A stretch of DNA of 64,000 nt from assembly GCF_900109755.1 (NCBI RefSeq), contig NZ_FOAR01000007.1, forward strand, positions 1-64,000, in the 5' to 3' direction. Position numbers and translations under genes: made by a program. The stretch's first letter is position 1, and every line of letters starts with the position of its first letter. The DNA comes from Pseudomonas agarici. Its GTDB lineage: Bacteria > Pseudomonadota > Gammaproteobacteria > Pseudomonadales > Pseudomonadaceae. The notes under the pieces were generated by a model. That model had not been told where the DNA came from and did not search any database. It saw nothing but the letters and a program-made list of their open reading frames with translations. Below are positions 17,245 through 26,970 of the stretch, piece after piece.

Positions 17245-17677
17245 GGCTGACCTCGAGACCCTGCTGGGTCTGCTCGATGACAAAGGCCACGGGCCAATGT
17301 CGATCACCACTGCGCAGAGCACCATGCAGGACGATACTCAGTTGCTGGGGCTGGCCTGTCACGGCACGCACATCGACTTCATCGAGGGCCAGACGAGGCT
17401 CGAAGTGCTCCACGGCCTGGCGGATTTCCCGGGCCAGCTTGCGGCGGTCGTCGCTACGCTGGCTTTGCAGTGAGGTCCAGTCGGCGATGCCATAGTCGAG
17501 AATGCTGGGTGGCGAGGTCATGGCCGCGCCCGCCCGGCGTGTGTTGAACAGGCGCAGCAGTTCGCTGCGCACCGAGTTGGCCAGTGCCTGGTGATTGAAG
17601 GCTTCCAGCGCCTGCGCCTGATCCTCGCCACCGGCAAGGCGCTCAAATAGCGGGGCAAGTATGCCGGTCGCTGCCAT
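17228..17677 (-). CDS. tssE: T6SS baseplate protein TssE (gp25-like)
   Basis: This 149-residue lysozyme-like gp25 family protein (without lytic activity) joins the sheath to the baseplate. It contains SILDYGIADWTSL, REIRQAVEHFEPRL and the later LSIVLHG, matching TssE. The start at 17677 lies 15 bases after the hcp stop. A shorter start at MTSPP (residue 53) would lose the conserved N-terminal helix, so it is not preferred. Confidence 0.92.
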   Translation of the reverse strand: MAATGILAPLFERLAGGEDQAQALEAFNHQALANSVRSELLRLFNTRRAGAAMTSPPSILDYGIADWTSLQSQRSDDRRKLAREIRQAVEHFEPRLALDEVDVRAVTGQPQQLSIVLHGALRSGDRHWPVAFVIEQTQQGLEVSHERFD

Positions 17678-17692
17678 GGCCGCCCGGCTCCC

Positions 17693-18190
17693 TTACTTAA
17701 CCAGCTTGTTGGCGGCCATGTCCCAGGTCGAGGCGGCGGTGCCTTCCTTGGTGCCGTCATCCTTCTGGGCGGTGAGTTCCCATTTGATCTTGGTGAAGTT
17801 CAGCGAGATGGTCTCCACGGGCTTGCCGCCGGCACCGCCGCTGACGCTGACGTTGGACAGCACCACGTTGCTCAGGGTGTAGATGATGAACGGCAGCAAT
17901 TGCCCGCTGCCTTCGGCGGCGTTACGGCCGATGGTGACTTTCGCCTCCGGGATCGGTTTGCCGGCACAGCAGTATTCATTGAGCGACGGGGTCGAGGTGT
18001 CGACGAACTTGGTCAGGGTGAATTCGCCGATATGCGGCTTGCCCGACGTCCGTTCCGAGTTGCTGACGTCGTTGGTCACTTGCATCGCCACGTTGTGGCT
18101 GTAGGACATGATTTCGATTTTGTCCTTGTAGCCCTCAAGCAAGCTGTCGCCTTTGATGTCGCCGCCGAGGTCGAGAATGATTGCATCCAT
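17693..18190 (-). CDS. hcp: T6SS tube protein Hcp (TssD)
   Basis: This 165-residue Hcp1-family protein forms the hexameric rings that make the inner tube. It contains IEIMSYSHNVAMQV, GKPHIGEFTLTKFVDTSTP, the later VTIGRNAA and LNFTKIKWEL, in the family order. There is no C-terminal effector extension. It lies between tssC (76-base gap) and tssE (15-base gap). An excess of Hcp over baseplate proteins is expected, and the wider gap before hcp leaves room for an internal promoter or mRNA end. Confidence 0.95.
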   Translation of the reverse strand: MDAIILDLGGDIKGDSLLEGYKDKIEIMSYSHNVAMQVTNDVSNSERTSGKPHIGEFTLTKFVDTSTPSLNEYCCAGKPIPEAKVTIGRNAAEGSGQLLPFIIYTLSNVVLSNVSVSGGAGGKPVETISLNFTKIKWELTAQKDDGTKEGTAASTWDMAANKLVK

Positions 18191-18266
18191 CGCCTGAAAC
18201 TCCTGAAAGGATTGTCACTGGAAGGAAGAGGAAAAACCGCCGGTCCGGAGACCGGTGGGCACAGGC

Positions 18267-19754
18267 TCAGGCCGCGACCGGTGGTGGCAGGCTGGCGACC
18301 AGGCGGATCGAAGCCGTCAGCTCCTCCAACTGGAAGTGCGGCCGCAGAAACACCGTGGCTCGGTAGGCACCGGGCTTTCCGGCGATTTCCGTGACGTCGA
18401 TCCGGGCTTCGCGCAACGGGTATTGCGCCTTGATTTCCTGGGGCGCGTTGTCGTTGATCAGCACGTAGTCGGCGATCCAGTTGTTGAGATAGGTCTGCAC
18501 GTTGTCGCGGGTCATGAAGCTGCCGACCTTGTCGCGCATGATCACTTTCAGATAGTGAGCGAAGCGCGACGCCGCCAGCACGTAGGGCAACATCGCCGAG
18601 ATCCGCGCGTTGGCGTTGGCCTCGTTGGTGTTGTAGAGCTTGGACTTATTGGTGGTCTGGCCGCCGAAGAATACCGCCACGTCGCTGTTCTTCTTGTGAC
18701 ACAGGGCGATAAAGCCGAGGTCGTTGAGCTCCTTCTCGCGACGGTCGGTGATCGCCACTTCGGTCGGGCACTTGAGCGACAGGTCGCCGGAGCTGGTGCG
18801 GAAAGTATGCGCCGGCAGGCCCGCCACCGCGCCACCGCCTTCGGCGCCACGGATCGCCGCGCACCAGCCGTAGTTGGCAAAGGCTTCGGTGATGCGTTGG
18901 GACAAGGCCCAGGCAGCATTGCCCCAGAGGTACTTGCTGTGGTCGGAACCGTTCACGTCTTCGATGTAGTTGATGCCTTCGACCGGCTTGGTGTCGGGGC
19001 CGTAAGGCAGGCGCAGCAGGGTGTGCGGCAGCACCAGGGAGACATAACGCGAATCTTCGCTTTCACGGAAGGAACGCCACTTGATCAACTCCTGGCTTTC
19101 GAAAATCTTCGACAGGTCGCGGGGTACGGCCAGCTCGGTGAAACTGGTCATGTCGAACAGCTTCGGGCTGGCGGCGGCGATGAACGGCGCGTGGGCCGCG
19201 GCCGCGACATTCGACAATTTCTCCAGCAGGCCAATGTCCTGGGGGTGACGACCGAAGGTGTAATCGCCTACCAGCACGCTGTAGGGGTGTCCGCCGAGGG
19301 TGCCGTACTCGTCTTCGTAGATTTTCTTGAACAGCGAGCTTTGGTCGAATTCGACGGCTTTTTCCAGGTCGTTTTGCAGTTCTTTCTGGCTGACATTGAG
19401 CAGCCGCAGTTTCAGCCGCGAGCTGGTCTCGGTGTTCTGCACCAGCATGTGCAGGCCACGCCATGAGGCTTCGAGCTTCTGCATGTCCGGGTGGTGATAG
19501 ATCTCATTGAGCTGGGCGCTGATCAGTTGGTCGATCTGGCTGATACGGTCGTTGATCATCGCCACCGTGTCTTTGTCGATCGCCATGCCTTCGTCGAGGA
19601 CCTGGGTGGCGAACTCCGCGAGCATGTCGCGGGCATATTCCTGTTGGCTGTCGTCATGGGCCATGCGCCCGTCGGCAATGATCTGGTCCAACAGGGATAA
19701 CGTCTGGGTACTGCCTTCGCTGCTGGTATTTTCGGCACTGGCTGAACTGGGCAT
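18267..19754 (-). CDS. tssC: T6SS contractile sheath large subunit TssC
   Basis: This 495-residue sheath subunit of the VipB/ImpC family contains LEASWRGLHMLVQNTETSS, KIYEDEYGTLGG, YSVLVGDYTFGRHPQDIGLL and the C-terminal FLRPHFQLEELTASIRLV. ATG at 19754 has GGAGG seven bases upstream (CACGGAGGATTTGTC), which decides against the longer frame. It follows tssB by 28 bases, the conserved tssB-tssC order. Confidence 0.96.
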   Translation of the reverse strand: MPSSASAENTSSEGSTQTLSLLDQIIADGRMAHDDSQQEYARDMLAEFATQVLDEGMAIDKDTVAMINDRISQIDQLISAQLNEIYHHPDMQKLEASWRGLHMLVQNTETSSRLKLRLLNVSQKELQNDLEKAVEFDQSSLFKKIYEDEYGTLGGHPYSVLVGDYTFGRHPQDIGLLEKLSNVAAAAHAPFIAAASPKLFDMTSFTELAVPRDLSKIFESQELIKWRSFRESEDSRYVSLVLPHTLLRLPYGPDTKPVEGINYIEDVNGSDHSKYLWGNAAWALSQRITEAFANYGWCAAIRGAEGGGAVAGLPAHTFRTSSGDLSLKCPTEVAITDRREKELNDLGFIALCHKKNSDVAVFFGGQTTNKSKLYNTNEANANARISAMLPYVLAASRFAHYLKVIMRDKVGSFMTRDNVQTYLNNWIADYVLINDNAPQEIKAQYPLREARIDVTEIAGKPGAYRATVFLRPHFQLEELTASIRLVASLPPPVAA

Positions 19755-19782
19755 GACAAATCCTCCGTGGGTGGGTCGACGA

Positions 19783-20331
19783 TCAGGCTTGCGGCTCTTC
19801 GGCTGCGGCGCCGTCTTCATTGGCGACCGGGGTGTCCTGCACGCGGGCGGACGATTTGATCTGCTGCAAGCCTTCGGTGTTGGCGATCACGTCGCGCAGC
19901 AGCTTGTCCAGATCGTCGTTGCCGTCGAGCTTGGTCAGTAGATCGCGCAGGCGCTGACGGGCCTCGAACAGGCGGCGCAACGGAGTGACCTGCTCCACTA
20001 CTTTGACCGGATCGAAATCGTCGATATGGCCGAATTTGAGCTCGATATTGAGCTTGCTGTCGTCATTGGCCAGGGTGTTCTTGACCTGTAGCACCGAGCG
20101 CGGAGCAATGGAGGCGAGGACTTCGTTGAAATTGTCGCGATCGATCTCGACGAAGCGTCGCTCGCTGAGTTTCGCCGGCGGGTTGACAGGCTTGCCCGAC
20201 AGATCGGCGAGAATGCCGACGACCAAGGGCAATTCTTTTTTCTCGATGGCGCCACCGGTCTCCACGTCGTAGGTGATCTGGACGCGCGGCGGACGAATCC
20301 GGTCGAGCTTGTGCTGGGTACTTTCGGCCAT
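19783..20331 (-). CDS. tssB: T6SS contractile sheath small subunit TssB
   Basis: This 182-residue protein of the VipA/ImpB family contains RPPRVQITYDVETGGAIEKK, LPLVVGILADLSG and the later RRFVEIDRDNFNEVL, which identify it. It pairs with TssC to form the cogwheel sheath cleared by ClpV. ATG at 20331 gives the canonical start MAESTQHKLDRIRPP; the open frame upstream is not conserved-looking. It is the first gene of the minus-strand T6SS arm and faces tssJ across 228 bases, where both operon promoters must lie. Confidence 0.95.
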   Translation of the reverse strand: MAESTQHKLDRIRPPRVQITYDVETGGAIEKKELPLVVGILADLSGKPVNPPAKLSERRFVEIDRDNFNEVLASIAPRSVLQVKNTLANDDSKLNIELKFGHIDDFDPVKVVEQVTPLRRLFEARQRLRDLLTKLDGNDDLDKLLRDVIANTEGLQQIKSSARVQDTPVANEDGAAAEEPQA

Positions 20332-20559
20332 GTGGGCTGACTCCGATGCGTTGAGCGGGCGCAATGCAGCGGTTACCCGTGATCGCTTCCCTCGCCGAAC
20401 CGCGAAAGCCAGACAGGGGGTGGAGCACACGATCCCGCCAATCTTTCGTCGGTCCCTCCAATTCGTCGCGATGACGAACTACCCAAGACGCTAGAACAGG
20501 TCTATAAAAAAGCAAGGCAAAACACTATGTGACCTACACAAGAAAGGGAAAATTCAATT
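20332..20559. promoter_or_regulatory. Divergent promoter region of the two T6SS operons
   Basis: The 228 bases between tssB and tssJ are the only upstream space for both operons. The tssJ-proximal 60 bases are A/T-rich. A near match to a sigma-54 site exists on the minus strand but has incorrect spacing, and I see no clear operator. Promoter function is inferred from gene orientation only. Confidence 0.45.
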
Positions 20560-21009
20560 TTGTCGCAAAAAATTCTTATATTGGTAGTGGTACTGGCATT
20601 GTCAGGCTGTTCGTTTTTCGAGCCCAGGGTCGGTATGGCGAGGCTCACCCTGGACGTGGCGCCTCTGGCCAACGACAACACACCGATCGCCGTGGATTTC
20701 GTCGCGGTGAAGGACCCCGACCTGCTCAAGCAAGTGGTGGGGATGAGCGCCAAGCAGTGGTTCGGCGAGCGTGAGCAGTTTCAGCGCGATTATCGCCAGC
20801 AAGTCAGTGTGTGGGGACTGGAGCTGGTTCCCGGACAGTTTGTCGCCGAGCAGGACTTCCCGTTGCGGGGCGAGAAGGCGGCTGGACTTTTGGTGTTCGC
20901 CAGCTATAACACTCCCGGTGCGCACCGGCTCAGGCTGGATGATCAGCAGGAGGCTTGGCTGAAGTTCAACAGCCGGGAAATGAGTCTGTTGAATCCGACC
21001 GATCACTGA
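20560..21009 (+). CDS. tssJ: T6SS outer-membrane lipoprotein TssJ
   Basis: This 149-residue protein has a short hydrophobic signal and lipobox LSGC, with the lipidated Cys at residue 17. It anchors TssM to the outer membrane. VTA-like segments RLTLDVAPLANDNTPIAVDF and MSAKQWFGEREQFQRDY fit the family. The start is TTG at 20560, preceded by AAAGGGAAAA; no upstream ATG in this frame gives a signal peptide. It is the first gene of the plus-strand T6SS arm. Confidence 0.88.
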   Translation: MSQKILILVVVLALSGCSFFEPRVGMARLTLDVAPLANDNTPIAVDFVAVKDPDLLKQVVGMSAKQWFGEREQFQRDYRQQVSVWGLELVPGQFVAEQDFPLRGEKAAGLLVFASYNTPGAHRLRLDDQQEAWLKFNSREMSLLNPTDH

Positions 21010-21052
21010 TGCGCGTCGCTCAGGTGCACTATCGGATGTCGAGGGGAGGCCT

Positions 21053-22384
21053 ATGAGTCTGTTACCTGATGCGGTCTGCTGGTACGAGGGTATGCAATTG
21101 CTGCCCCAGCACTTCCAGTTGCAGGGCCTGCGAGGCGAAGCCCTGGCCGCGCACTTGGTCCAGGCGGGCAATCCGTGGTTCTGGGGGGTCGAACAACTGG
21201 AGATCGATCCCTCCGCGCTGTGTGCCGGGCAGGTGCGTATCCTGTCCCTGCAAGCCACCTTTCCCGACGGCTTGCCGGTGAGCCTCGACGCCGCCGACGG
21301 CGCGCGCCTTGAATTGGAGGTCGGCGAGGCTATCGATAACTCGACTCAGTCGATGGTCACGGTCTACCTGGCGGTTACGCCGCTCTGGCGGGCTGGGCAA
21401 TTGCGCGAGCTCCAGGGGCGCCTGCAATCGCTGACCAGCGAGGCGTTGCCGGACTTGACCAGTGGACAGAACCCGCAACCGGTCACGGTCTGGCGGCCGA
21501 ATCCGCACCTGTGCACCGACACCCAAAGGGCCGATTCGATCTGTTTGCCGCTGCTGCGTATCCGTAAGGAGGGCGGCGGTTTCGTTCAGGTGCCCTATGT
21601 CCCGCCTAGCCCAAGATTGCTGCCGGAGTCGCCCTTGGGGCGGCGGGTGGCGGCACTGTGTGCGCGGGCCCGGGAAAAGTGTCTGTTTCTCGCCGGCCGC
21701 CTGCGCCAGGCACAGCAGGCGGGCAGTCAGGAGGATGCCGCGCAAATCCGCCGTCAACTGGGTGCGCTCTGGGCTCGCCTGCCGGAAGTCGAAGGCCTGC
21801 TGAATAGCCGCATCGCCACCCCTCAAGCGCTGCACGGGGTGTTGTTGGGGATGGCGGGGGGCTGGTCGCTGCTCGATCCGCTGGCCGGGGTGCCGGCGTT
21901 CATGCCGCTGGATTACCTGGATCTGCGACGCGGTTACGAAGAGGTACTGAACTGGCTTGAACTGGACCTGGAACTGATCCGTGTCGGTTATCGCTGCCTG
22001 CCGTTCGAGCAGACCGGTGAAATGTTCTCCCTGCAACTGCCCGAGCGCCAGCCCCGGCAGCGTCTGGTGATCGGCCTGCGAATGCCTGCTGGCGCCGGCG
22101 AAAGCGCGGCGATCGAATGGTTGGAGCGCACCATCATTGCCTCCGACAGCCACCTGACCGTGCTGGCCCGACAACGCATGCCCGGACTACGTCACCACGT
22201 CATGAGTCGCCAGGAACAAGTAGCCTACAGCGTCGGCAGCGACACCCGGCTGTTTGTCGTCGAGGCCGAGGGCGAGTGGTTCGATCCCGAACAACCGCTG
22301 CGTATTATCGCGCCAGCCTCGAAGCTGGCGATCAACCCGTGGCAGATCGTCCTGTTCGTCGAGCAGGCCAGTGAAGCATCGTAG
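21053..22384 (+). CDS. tssK: T6SS baseplate protein TssK
   Basis: This 443-residue protein of the VasE/ImpJ family links baseplate wedges to the membrane complex. The N-terminus has CWYEGMQLLPQHFQLQ, a family signature. The middle contains VPYVPPSPRL, and RQEQVAYSVGSDTRLFVVE lies near the C-terminus. GAGGGGAGG lies just before the ATG. It lies between tssJ (43-base gap) and tssL (18-base gap). Confidence 0.95.
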   Translation: MSLLPDAVCWYEGMQLLPQHFQLQGLRGEALAAHLVQAGNPWFWGVEQLEIDPSALCAGQVRILSLQATFPDGLPVSLDAADGARLELEVGEAIDNSTQSMVTVYLAVTPLWRAGQLRELQGRLQSLTSEALPDLTSGQNPQPVTVWRPNPHLCTDTQRADSICLPLLRIRKEGGGFVQVPYVPPSPRLLPESPLGRRVAALCARAREKCLFLAGRLRQAQQAGSQEDAAQIRRQLGALWARLPEVEGLLNSRIATPQALHGVLLGMAGGWSLLDPLAGVPAFMPLDYLDLRRGYEEVLNWLELDLELIRVGYRCLPFEQTGEMFSLQLPERQPRQRLVIGLRMPAGAGESAAIEWLERTIIASDSHLTVLARQRMPGLRHHVMSRQEQVAYSVGSDTRLFVVEAEGEWFDPEQPLRIIAPASKLAINPWQIVLFVEQASEAS

Positions 22385-22402
22385 TCAAGGAAGGGGAAGG
22401 CA

Positions 22403-23164
22403 ATGCCAGATGGAAACATCGGAACGGGCTTGCAACAGTCACCCTTGAGCAGCGCCTTTCGCCAGGCCTGGTTGGAGTGGCTGGAGGCCTGGAGCGGCTT
22501 GAACAAGGACGACGAGGATGTGCCACGGCAGGTCGGCACGGTGGCGGAGTTTTCCACGAAGATCAGTCGCAAGCTCTGGCGCGGCGCCTTTGCCAGTGTC
22601 GGTGACTCGGCCGAGCATCAGGTCAAGGCCACGGTGTATGCCTTTGTCGCATTGGTGGATGAAACCCTGTTGTACGCCACCTGGCCGGGGCAACCGACCT
22701 GGCAGAGCGATCCCCTGGAGTCGCTGCTGTATGCCTCGCGCCATGCCGGCGAGCAGATTCCCCTGGCAATCGAGAAACTCCTGGCGGACGAAGTGCCCGC
22801 CAGTCGCGACCTCGCCAACGTCTACTTGCAATGCTTGATGCTCGGTTTTCACGGGCGCCTGCGTGGAGAAAGCGGGCTGGTCGTGCATGAAAAGTGGCGC
22901 CGTGCGTTGTTTGCCTTCGCCTGGCAGCGTGAGCCGGATTATGTCGATGTCAGCGATTGCCTCGAGCGCCCGAGCAATGTGCCGGCGCGGCGGCTGCCGA
23001 CTCGCCAATCGCTGCCGGACGGCCTGCGCCTGGCCTTGGCGATTCTCGTGGGGACGCTGCTGCTGATCGGCCTCAGCCACTACTTTTGGTACGACATCAA
23101 CGCGCAGGTGCAATCGGCGATGCGGCAAGACCGTGTCGATGCATCGGCGGAGCAGAACCCTTGA
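22403..23164 (+). CDS. tssL: T6SS membrane-complex protein TssL (DotU-type)
   Basis: This 253-residue protein has the DotU domain in its cytoplasmic part (YAFVALVDETLLY, then LLYASRHAGEQIPLAIEKLL and YLQCLMLGFHGRLRGESG). A single C-terminal membrane segment lies at about 208-228. No OmpA-like peptidoglycan-binding extension follows, so it is the short form. With TssM and TssJ it forms the trans-envelope complex. Its stop overlaps the TTG start of tssM (TTGA). Confidence 0.93.
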   Translation: MPDGNIGTGLQQSPLSSAFRQAWLEWLEAWSGLNKDDEDVPRQVGTVAEFSTKISRKLWRGAFASVGDSAEHQVKATVYAFVALVDETLLYATWPGQPTWQSDPLESLLYASRHAGEQIPLAIEKLLADEVPASRDLANVYLQCLMLGFHGRLRGESGLVVHEKWRRALFAFAWQREPDYVDVSDCLERPSNVPARRLPTRQSLPDGLRLALAILVGTLLLIGLSHYFWYDINAQVQSAMRQDRVDASAEQNP

Positions 23165-26100
23165 GTACCCCGGCGATTCTCACCGGGGTGGTCGGCGTGC
23201 TGCTGGTGCTGGCGTTGCTGGCCCTGGCGATCTGGTGGTTACGCACCCAGAGCGGCGCGGCGATTCGCAGTTTCTACGGCGCCGTTCGGCAGATGGAGCA
23301 GGAACAGGGCGTGCGGGACCGCTATCAGTTGCGCTGGTTGTTGATGCTCGGCAACGATGTCCGGGGCGCGCAACTGTGTTCCAGCTGGCATCTGCTGCCC
23401 ACGGACAAGCCGGCCTGGTTCGGGCGCTGGTGGTCCGATCCCGATGGCGCGGTGCTGGTGGTGCCAGAGGCGTTGTTCCTGCCGGATGAAGGGCTCAAGC
23501 TCAAGCGTGGCAGTTGGTGGCGGTTGCTTGGGTTGATCCTGCGCTTACGTGCCCGGCGCCCGCTGGACGGGGTGATCTGGACCGTCTCGGCCAGTCGCCT
23601 GTGGGACGATGAGCAGGCAGCGGCCCTGGGTATCGCGGCCCGCCGGCGTTTTATCGACTTATTGCAGTACCTGGGCCTGAGTCTACCGGTGTATGTGCTG
23701 GTCACCGACATGGAGCAGATCCCCGGCTTCCAGGAACTGATCGCCGCGTTGCCCAAGGCGTCCCGCGAGCGGATCCTTGGCTGGACTTCACCATTTGCTC
23801 CGGAAACCCTCTGGCAATCGGAATGGAGCGACCAGGCACTGGACCAGGTGACACGGGTGCTGGTGGAGGCGATTAGCGAAATCGGCGCGCTGTCTGGGCA
23901 CTTGGGTGAAGACTTGTACGGCCTGCCGGAGCGTTTCGAGGCCCTGCGCGGCAACCTGCAGACCCTGCTCGATCCGGTTTTCCAGGGCAATGCACAGAAC
24001 GAGGCTCCGCAGTTTCGCGGTGTGTATTTCACCGCCAGCGAGGCGTCGAGCTCGGCGTCGGCGCTTTGCGCCGGCGATGTCCCACTGCTGCAAAGCACCT
24101 TCTCCCGGTCGCTCTGGCAACGGCGGATCGCTGCCGAACAGGGCTTGGCCCAAGTGGTGCCACGTCTGTTACGGTTGCGTCGGCGCTGGCAGCGGGTGGT
24201 CGGCGTGACGGCGGCGCTGGTCGGGCTGGTCTGGGCGGTGGCGATGGTCTGGGTCTGGCAGGATTCGCTCAAGGATGCCCGTGAGCTGGCGCAGTTGTTG
24301 GAGGGCGCGCAGAAGGGCTATGTCACGGTGGTTGACGAAAATCACCGGCTGGGGCCGACCCGACGCAATGTACAGGCGTTCTGGCAGCTTATGGAACAGT
24401 CGCCGCGTTGGCACTTCACCTCGCTGGTATTGCCCAGTTCCTGGTTTTCCTACCTCGATCATGAGCGTGACCGGATGCTGCGCGACATGGCCATGAAGCA
24501 TATGGTGCTGCCGCTGGGTGAGTTGTTGCAGATGAACCTGACGCAACTCAGGGCAATCCAGAACACCGACCGGCGTCCCAACCTGGAAGGCGAAGACCCG
24601 GCGCAGTGGCAGACCTACGTCAAATCCAAGGATCTGGTGGAGCGGGCTACGGCGTTGGAACAGCAATACCTGTTGTTTACCAAGGCGGTGAACAACCACA
24701 AAACACCGCTGGATGAGCTGGCGTCCCTGGGCAACCTGGCCCTGGGGCTCAACCTCAATGCCGGGACGCTCCAGCGGGCGGCATTCTATAACCAGCACTT
24801 GGCAAAGATGGACCTGTCGAACCTGATACGCCTGGACCTGCCGACCGAGCGCCTGACCATCGGCGAAAACTTTAAGGAGCTGATGGGGCGCTGGTTGGAT
24901 CAGTACTATTTGGCCGAAAACTTCGTCCGCCAGGCGGGCTACCTGAAGTTGCACCTGGACCAGTTGGAGTCCGGTGCGGTGAACTCCCTGACGGAGCTGG
25001 AAGACCTCAAGGCGATGATCGAGGACCTGCAGGCGGTGGTCAGCCTGACCAACTCCACCTGGAGTCGCGGTAAGGGCCAGGATCTGGTCCCCGGCTACAG
25101 CGCACTGATGGACAAGGTACGTCAGAGTGCTTTGCTCGGCGCACCGCTGGAGCAGAGCCTGGAAGATCAGGCGGCGAGGCTGCGGCAGAGTTTCCGCGAC
25201 CAGTGGATCGCCAAGGCCGGTTCTCGGGGCAACCTGCTGATCCAGCAAGGCAGCGGCCAACTGGTGTTGCAGGAGCATGTCCTGCAATTGAACAACGCCA
25301 TCGCGGCGCTGTTTCGGCGCGATTTTGTCGCCATGGCCATGCGTACCGACGACAGTGCCGGGAGCAGCTATCAGAGCCTCGACAGCGACGACCTGAACAA
25401 TGCCCTGACGTATTTTGCCAGCTACAAGAGTTACGCCAGCGAGGACATGCCGCGCATCCCGCCGGCCTATCGCGGACCGATGCTGCGTGTCGCCGAAAAT
25501 GCTGCAGCCAAGGCCATGTGGCTGAGCGTTGAAGGCAATCGCGGTCAGGCAGCGGGGACGGCAGCGTTCAATATCAAGACCGATCAGGCGTTGGCGGTAC
25601 ACAGTGCGTTTATCGAGCTTAAGCGGGCAGACCTGGCGAGCAACCTGCAAAACTCCCTCAACCGCCGGGCGCTGGCCGAGGTCAGCAGCGGCCTGGAGCA
25701 GATCAATGCGCAGGCGGTGTTCCACGAGCGGGTCGATATCGACAGTTGGGATGGCTCGAAGAACCTCGGCTTGCAGTTGTTCCGAGCCAACGATGTGCCG
25801 GACCTGAAGCTCGATCTCAAGCAGCAGTTCACCGCCATGCAGAATATTGCCGAGGCGCGGGCGCCGGCGCTTGAGTGGCTCCGGGTCCAGCAGCGCAACC
25901 TTGGGGTGGGGGACTATGAGCGATTCACGCGCCTCAATTCCCTGCACGATGAATTACTCAAGTACAAGGAGCAGAACCCGGCCAGTTCACCGGCGTTGAT
26001 CGAGCAACTGGTCAGTCGTGATTTTATCGATATGGACGCCGGCAGTTGTGCCCAGATCCTCTCGTCGGCCAACCTGCCGGCCGACCCTGGCGAGTTGGCG

Positions 26101-26970
26101 TTGCGGGCGGTGACCTTGCAGCAGGAGGCCATGCGTCGCTGCCAGGCGTTGCAGCAGGCACAAGCGATCAGCGCCTGGAATGAGTTGGCCGGTTACTTCA
26201 ACCAGTACCTGTCCGAGCGTTTTCCGTTTTCCCACGGTGTGCAGGCGGCGGATGCCGAACCGGCGCGGGTCCAGCATCTGCTTGAGCTGATCGACACCCG
26301 CTTGCCCAAGGCCCAGGCTGGCCTGCTGCTGAGCCAGTCGCCCGAACGGCTGGCAGCGGCGGATTTCCTCGAACGCTTGAAACAGGCGCGGGTCTGGCTC
26401 GGACCGTTGTTCCGGCGAGACCCGAGCGGGATGATCGGCTTTGACATGGAGGTACGCTGGCGCACCGACCGCGAGGAGGAGCGCGGCGCCGATCAGGTGA
26501 TCGCCTGGAGCCTGAATGCCGGCAGCCAGCAGATCAACTATCCGGGAGAGGCCCAACAGCGCTTGCGTTGGATGCTCGGGCAACCGATCCGTCTGATGCT
26601 GCGCTGGGCGCGCAATGGGTCCGAGCGACCGGTCAGCGATCCGCTGCAACCGAGCCTGGCGGTCGCCGACTTGGAAGCCGATTGGGAGTATGGTGGACCA
26701 TGGTCGTTGTTGCGGATGATGCGTTCACACCTGTCGGTGATACGGCAGCCGAACATGGACTACAGTGACTTCCCCCTGACCTTGCGCCTGCCGGTGCGCG
26801 GTTCGATCAACGGTGACAGCCAGACCACCATGTTTATCCGCCTGTCGCTGATGACCCAGGGCGGCAAGCTGCCATTGTCGCTGGTGCCGCTGCCGGTGCG
26901 GGCGCCGGCGTCGCCTTTTTCGAATTTTGGCACGGCCAGCACCGTGAGCAGCCATCCGGGGGCCTTATGA
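23161..26970 (+). CDS. tssM: T6SS membrane-complex protein TssM (IcmF), without a Walker A motif
   Basis: This 1269-residue inner-membrane protein spans the periplasm to meet TssJ. Membrane segments lie at about 7-26 and 345-365, with a cytoplasmic domain between them and a large periplasmic part after. Where many TssM proteins carry a P-loop, this one reads LMLGNDVRGAQL (about 62-72), with no Gly-Lys-Thr/Ser, so nucleotide binding there is unlikely. The C-terminal part contains LPLTLRLPVRG-like strands (about 1210-1250). The start is TTG at 23161, overlapping the tssL stop. The longer frame back to 22957 lies inside tssL and is rejected. Confidence 0.92.
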   Translation: MSTPAILTGVVGVLLVLALLALAIWWLRTQSGAAIRSFYGAVRQMEQEQGVRDRYQLRWLLMLGNDVRGAQLCSSWHLLPTDKPAWFGRWWSDPDGAVLVVPEALFLPDEGLKLKRGSWWRLLGLILRLRARRPLDGVIWTVSASRLWDDEQAAALGIAARRRFIDLLQYLGLSLPVYVLVTDMEQIPGFQELIAALPKASRERILGWTSPFAPETLWQSEWSDQALDQVTRVLVEAISEIGALSGHLGEDLYGLPERFEALRGNLQTLLDPVFQGNAQNEAPQFRGVYFTASEASSSASALCAGDVPLLQSTFSRSLWQRRIAAEQGLAQVVPRLLRLRRRWQRVVGVTAALVGLVWAVAMVWVWQDSLKDARELAQLLEGAQKGYVTVVDENHRLGPTRRNVQAFWQLMEQSPRWHFTSLVLPSSWFSYLDHERDRMLRDMAMKHMVLPLGELLQMNLTQLRAIQNTDRRPNLEGEDPAQWQTYVKSKDLVERATALEQQYLLFTKAVNNHKTPLDELASLGNLALGLNLNAGTLQRAAFYNQHLAKMDLSNLIRLDLPTERLTIGENFKELMGRWLDQYYLAENFVRQAGYLKLHLDQLESGAVNSLTELEDLKAMIEDLQAVVSLTNSTWSRGKGQDLVPGYSALMDKVRQSALLGAPLEQSLEDQAARLRQSFRDQWIAKAGSRGNLLIQQGSGQLVLQEHVLQLNNAIAALFRRDFVAMAMRTDDSAGSSYQSLDSDDLNNALTYFASYKSYASEDMPRIPPAYRGPMLRVAENAAAKAMWLSVEGNRGQAAGTAAFNIKTDQALAVHSAFIELKRADLASNLQNSLNRRALAEVSSGLEQINAQAVFHERVDIDSWDGSKNLGLQLFRANDVPDLKLDLKQQFTAMQNIAEARAPALEWLRVQQRNLGVGDYERFTRLNSLHDELLKYKEQNPASSPALIEQLVSRDFIDMDAGSCAQILSSANLPADPGELALRAVTLQQEAMRRCQALQQAQAISAWNELAGYFNQYLSERFPFSHGVQAADAEPARVQHLLELIDTRLPKAQAGLLLSQSPERLAAADFLERLKQARVWLGPLFRRDPSGMIGFDMEVRWRTDREEERGADQVIAWSLNAGSQQINYPGEAQQRLRWMLGQPIRLMLRWARNGSERPVSDPLQPSLAVADLEADWEYGGPWSLLRMMRSHLSVIRQPNMDYSDFPLTLRLPVRGSINGDSQTTMFIRLSLMTQGGKLPLSLVPLPVRAPASPFSNFGTASTVSSHPGAL

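Noticed and set aside
20423-20441. Possible sigma-54 promoter before tssB on the minus strand
   Set aside because: TTGGC and TGTGC elements are present but the GG-GC spacing is one base too long and both boxes are degenerate.
24169-25947. 592-codon open frame on the minus strand
   Set aside because: It is antisense to tssM, whose family assignment is firm.
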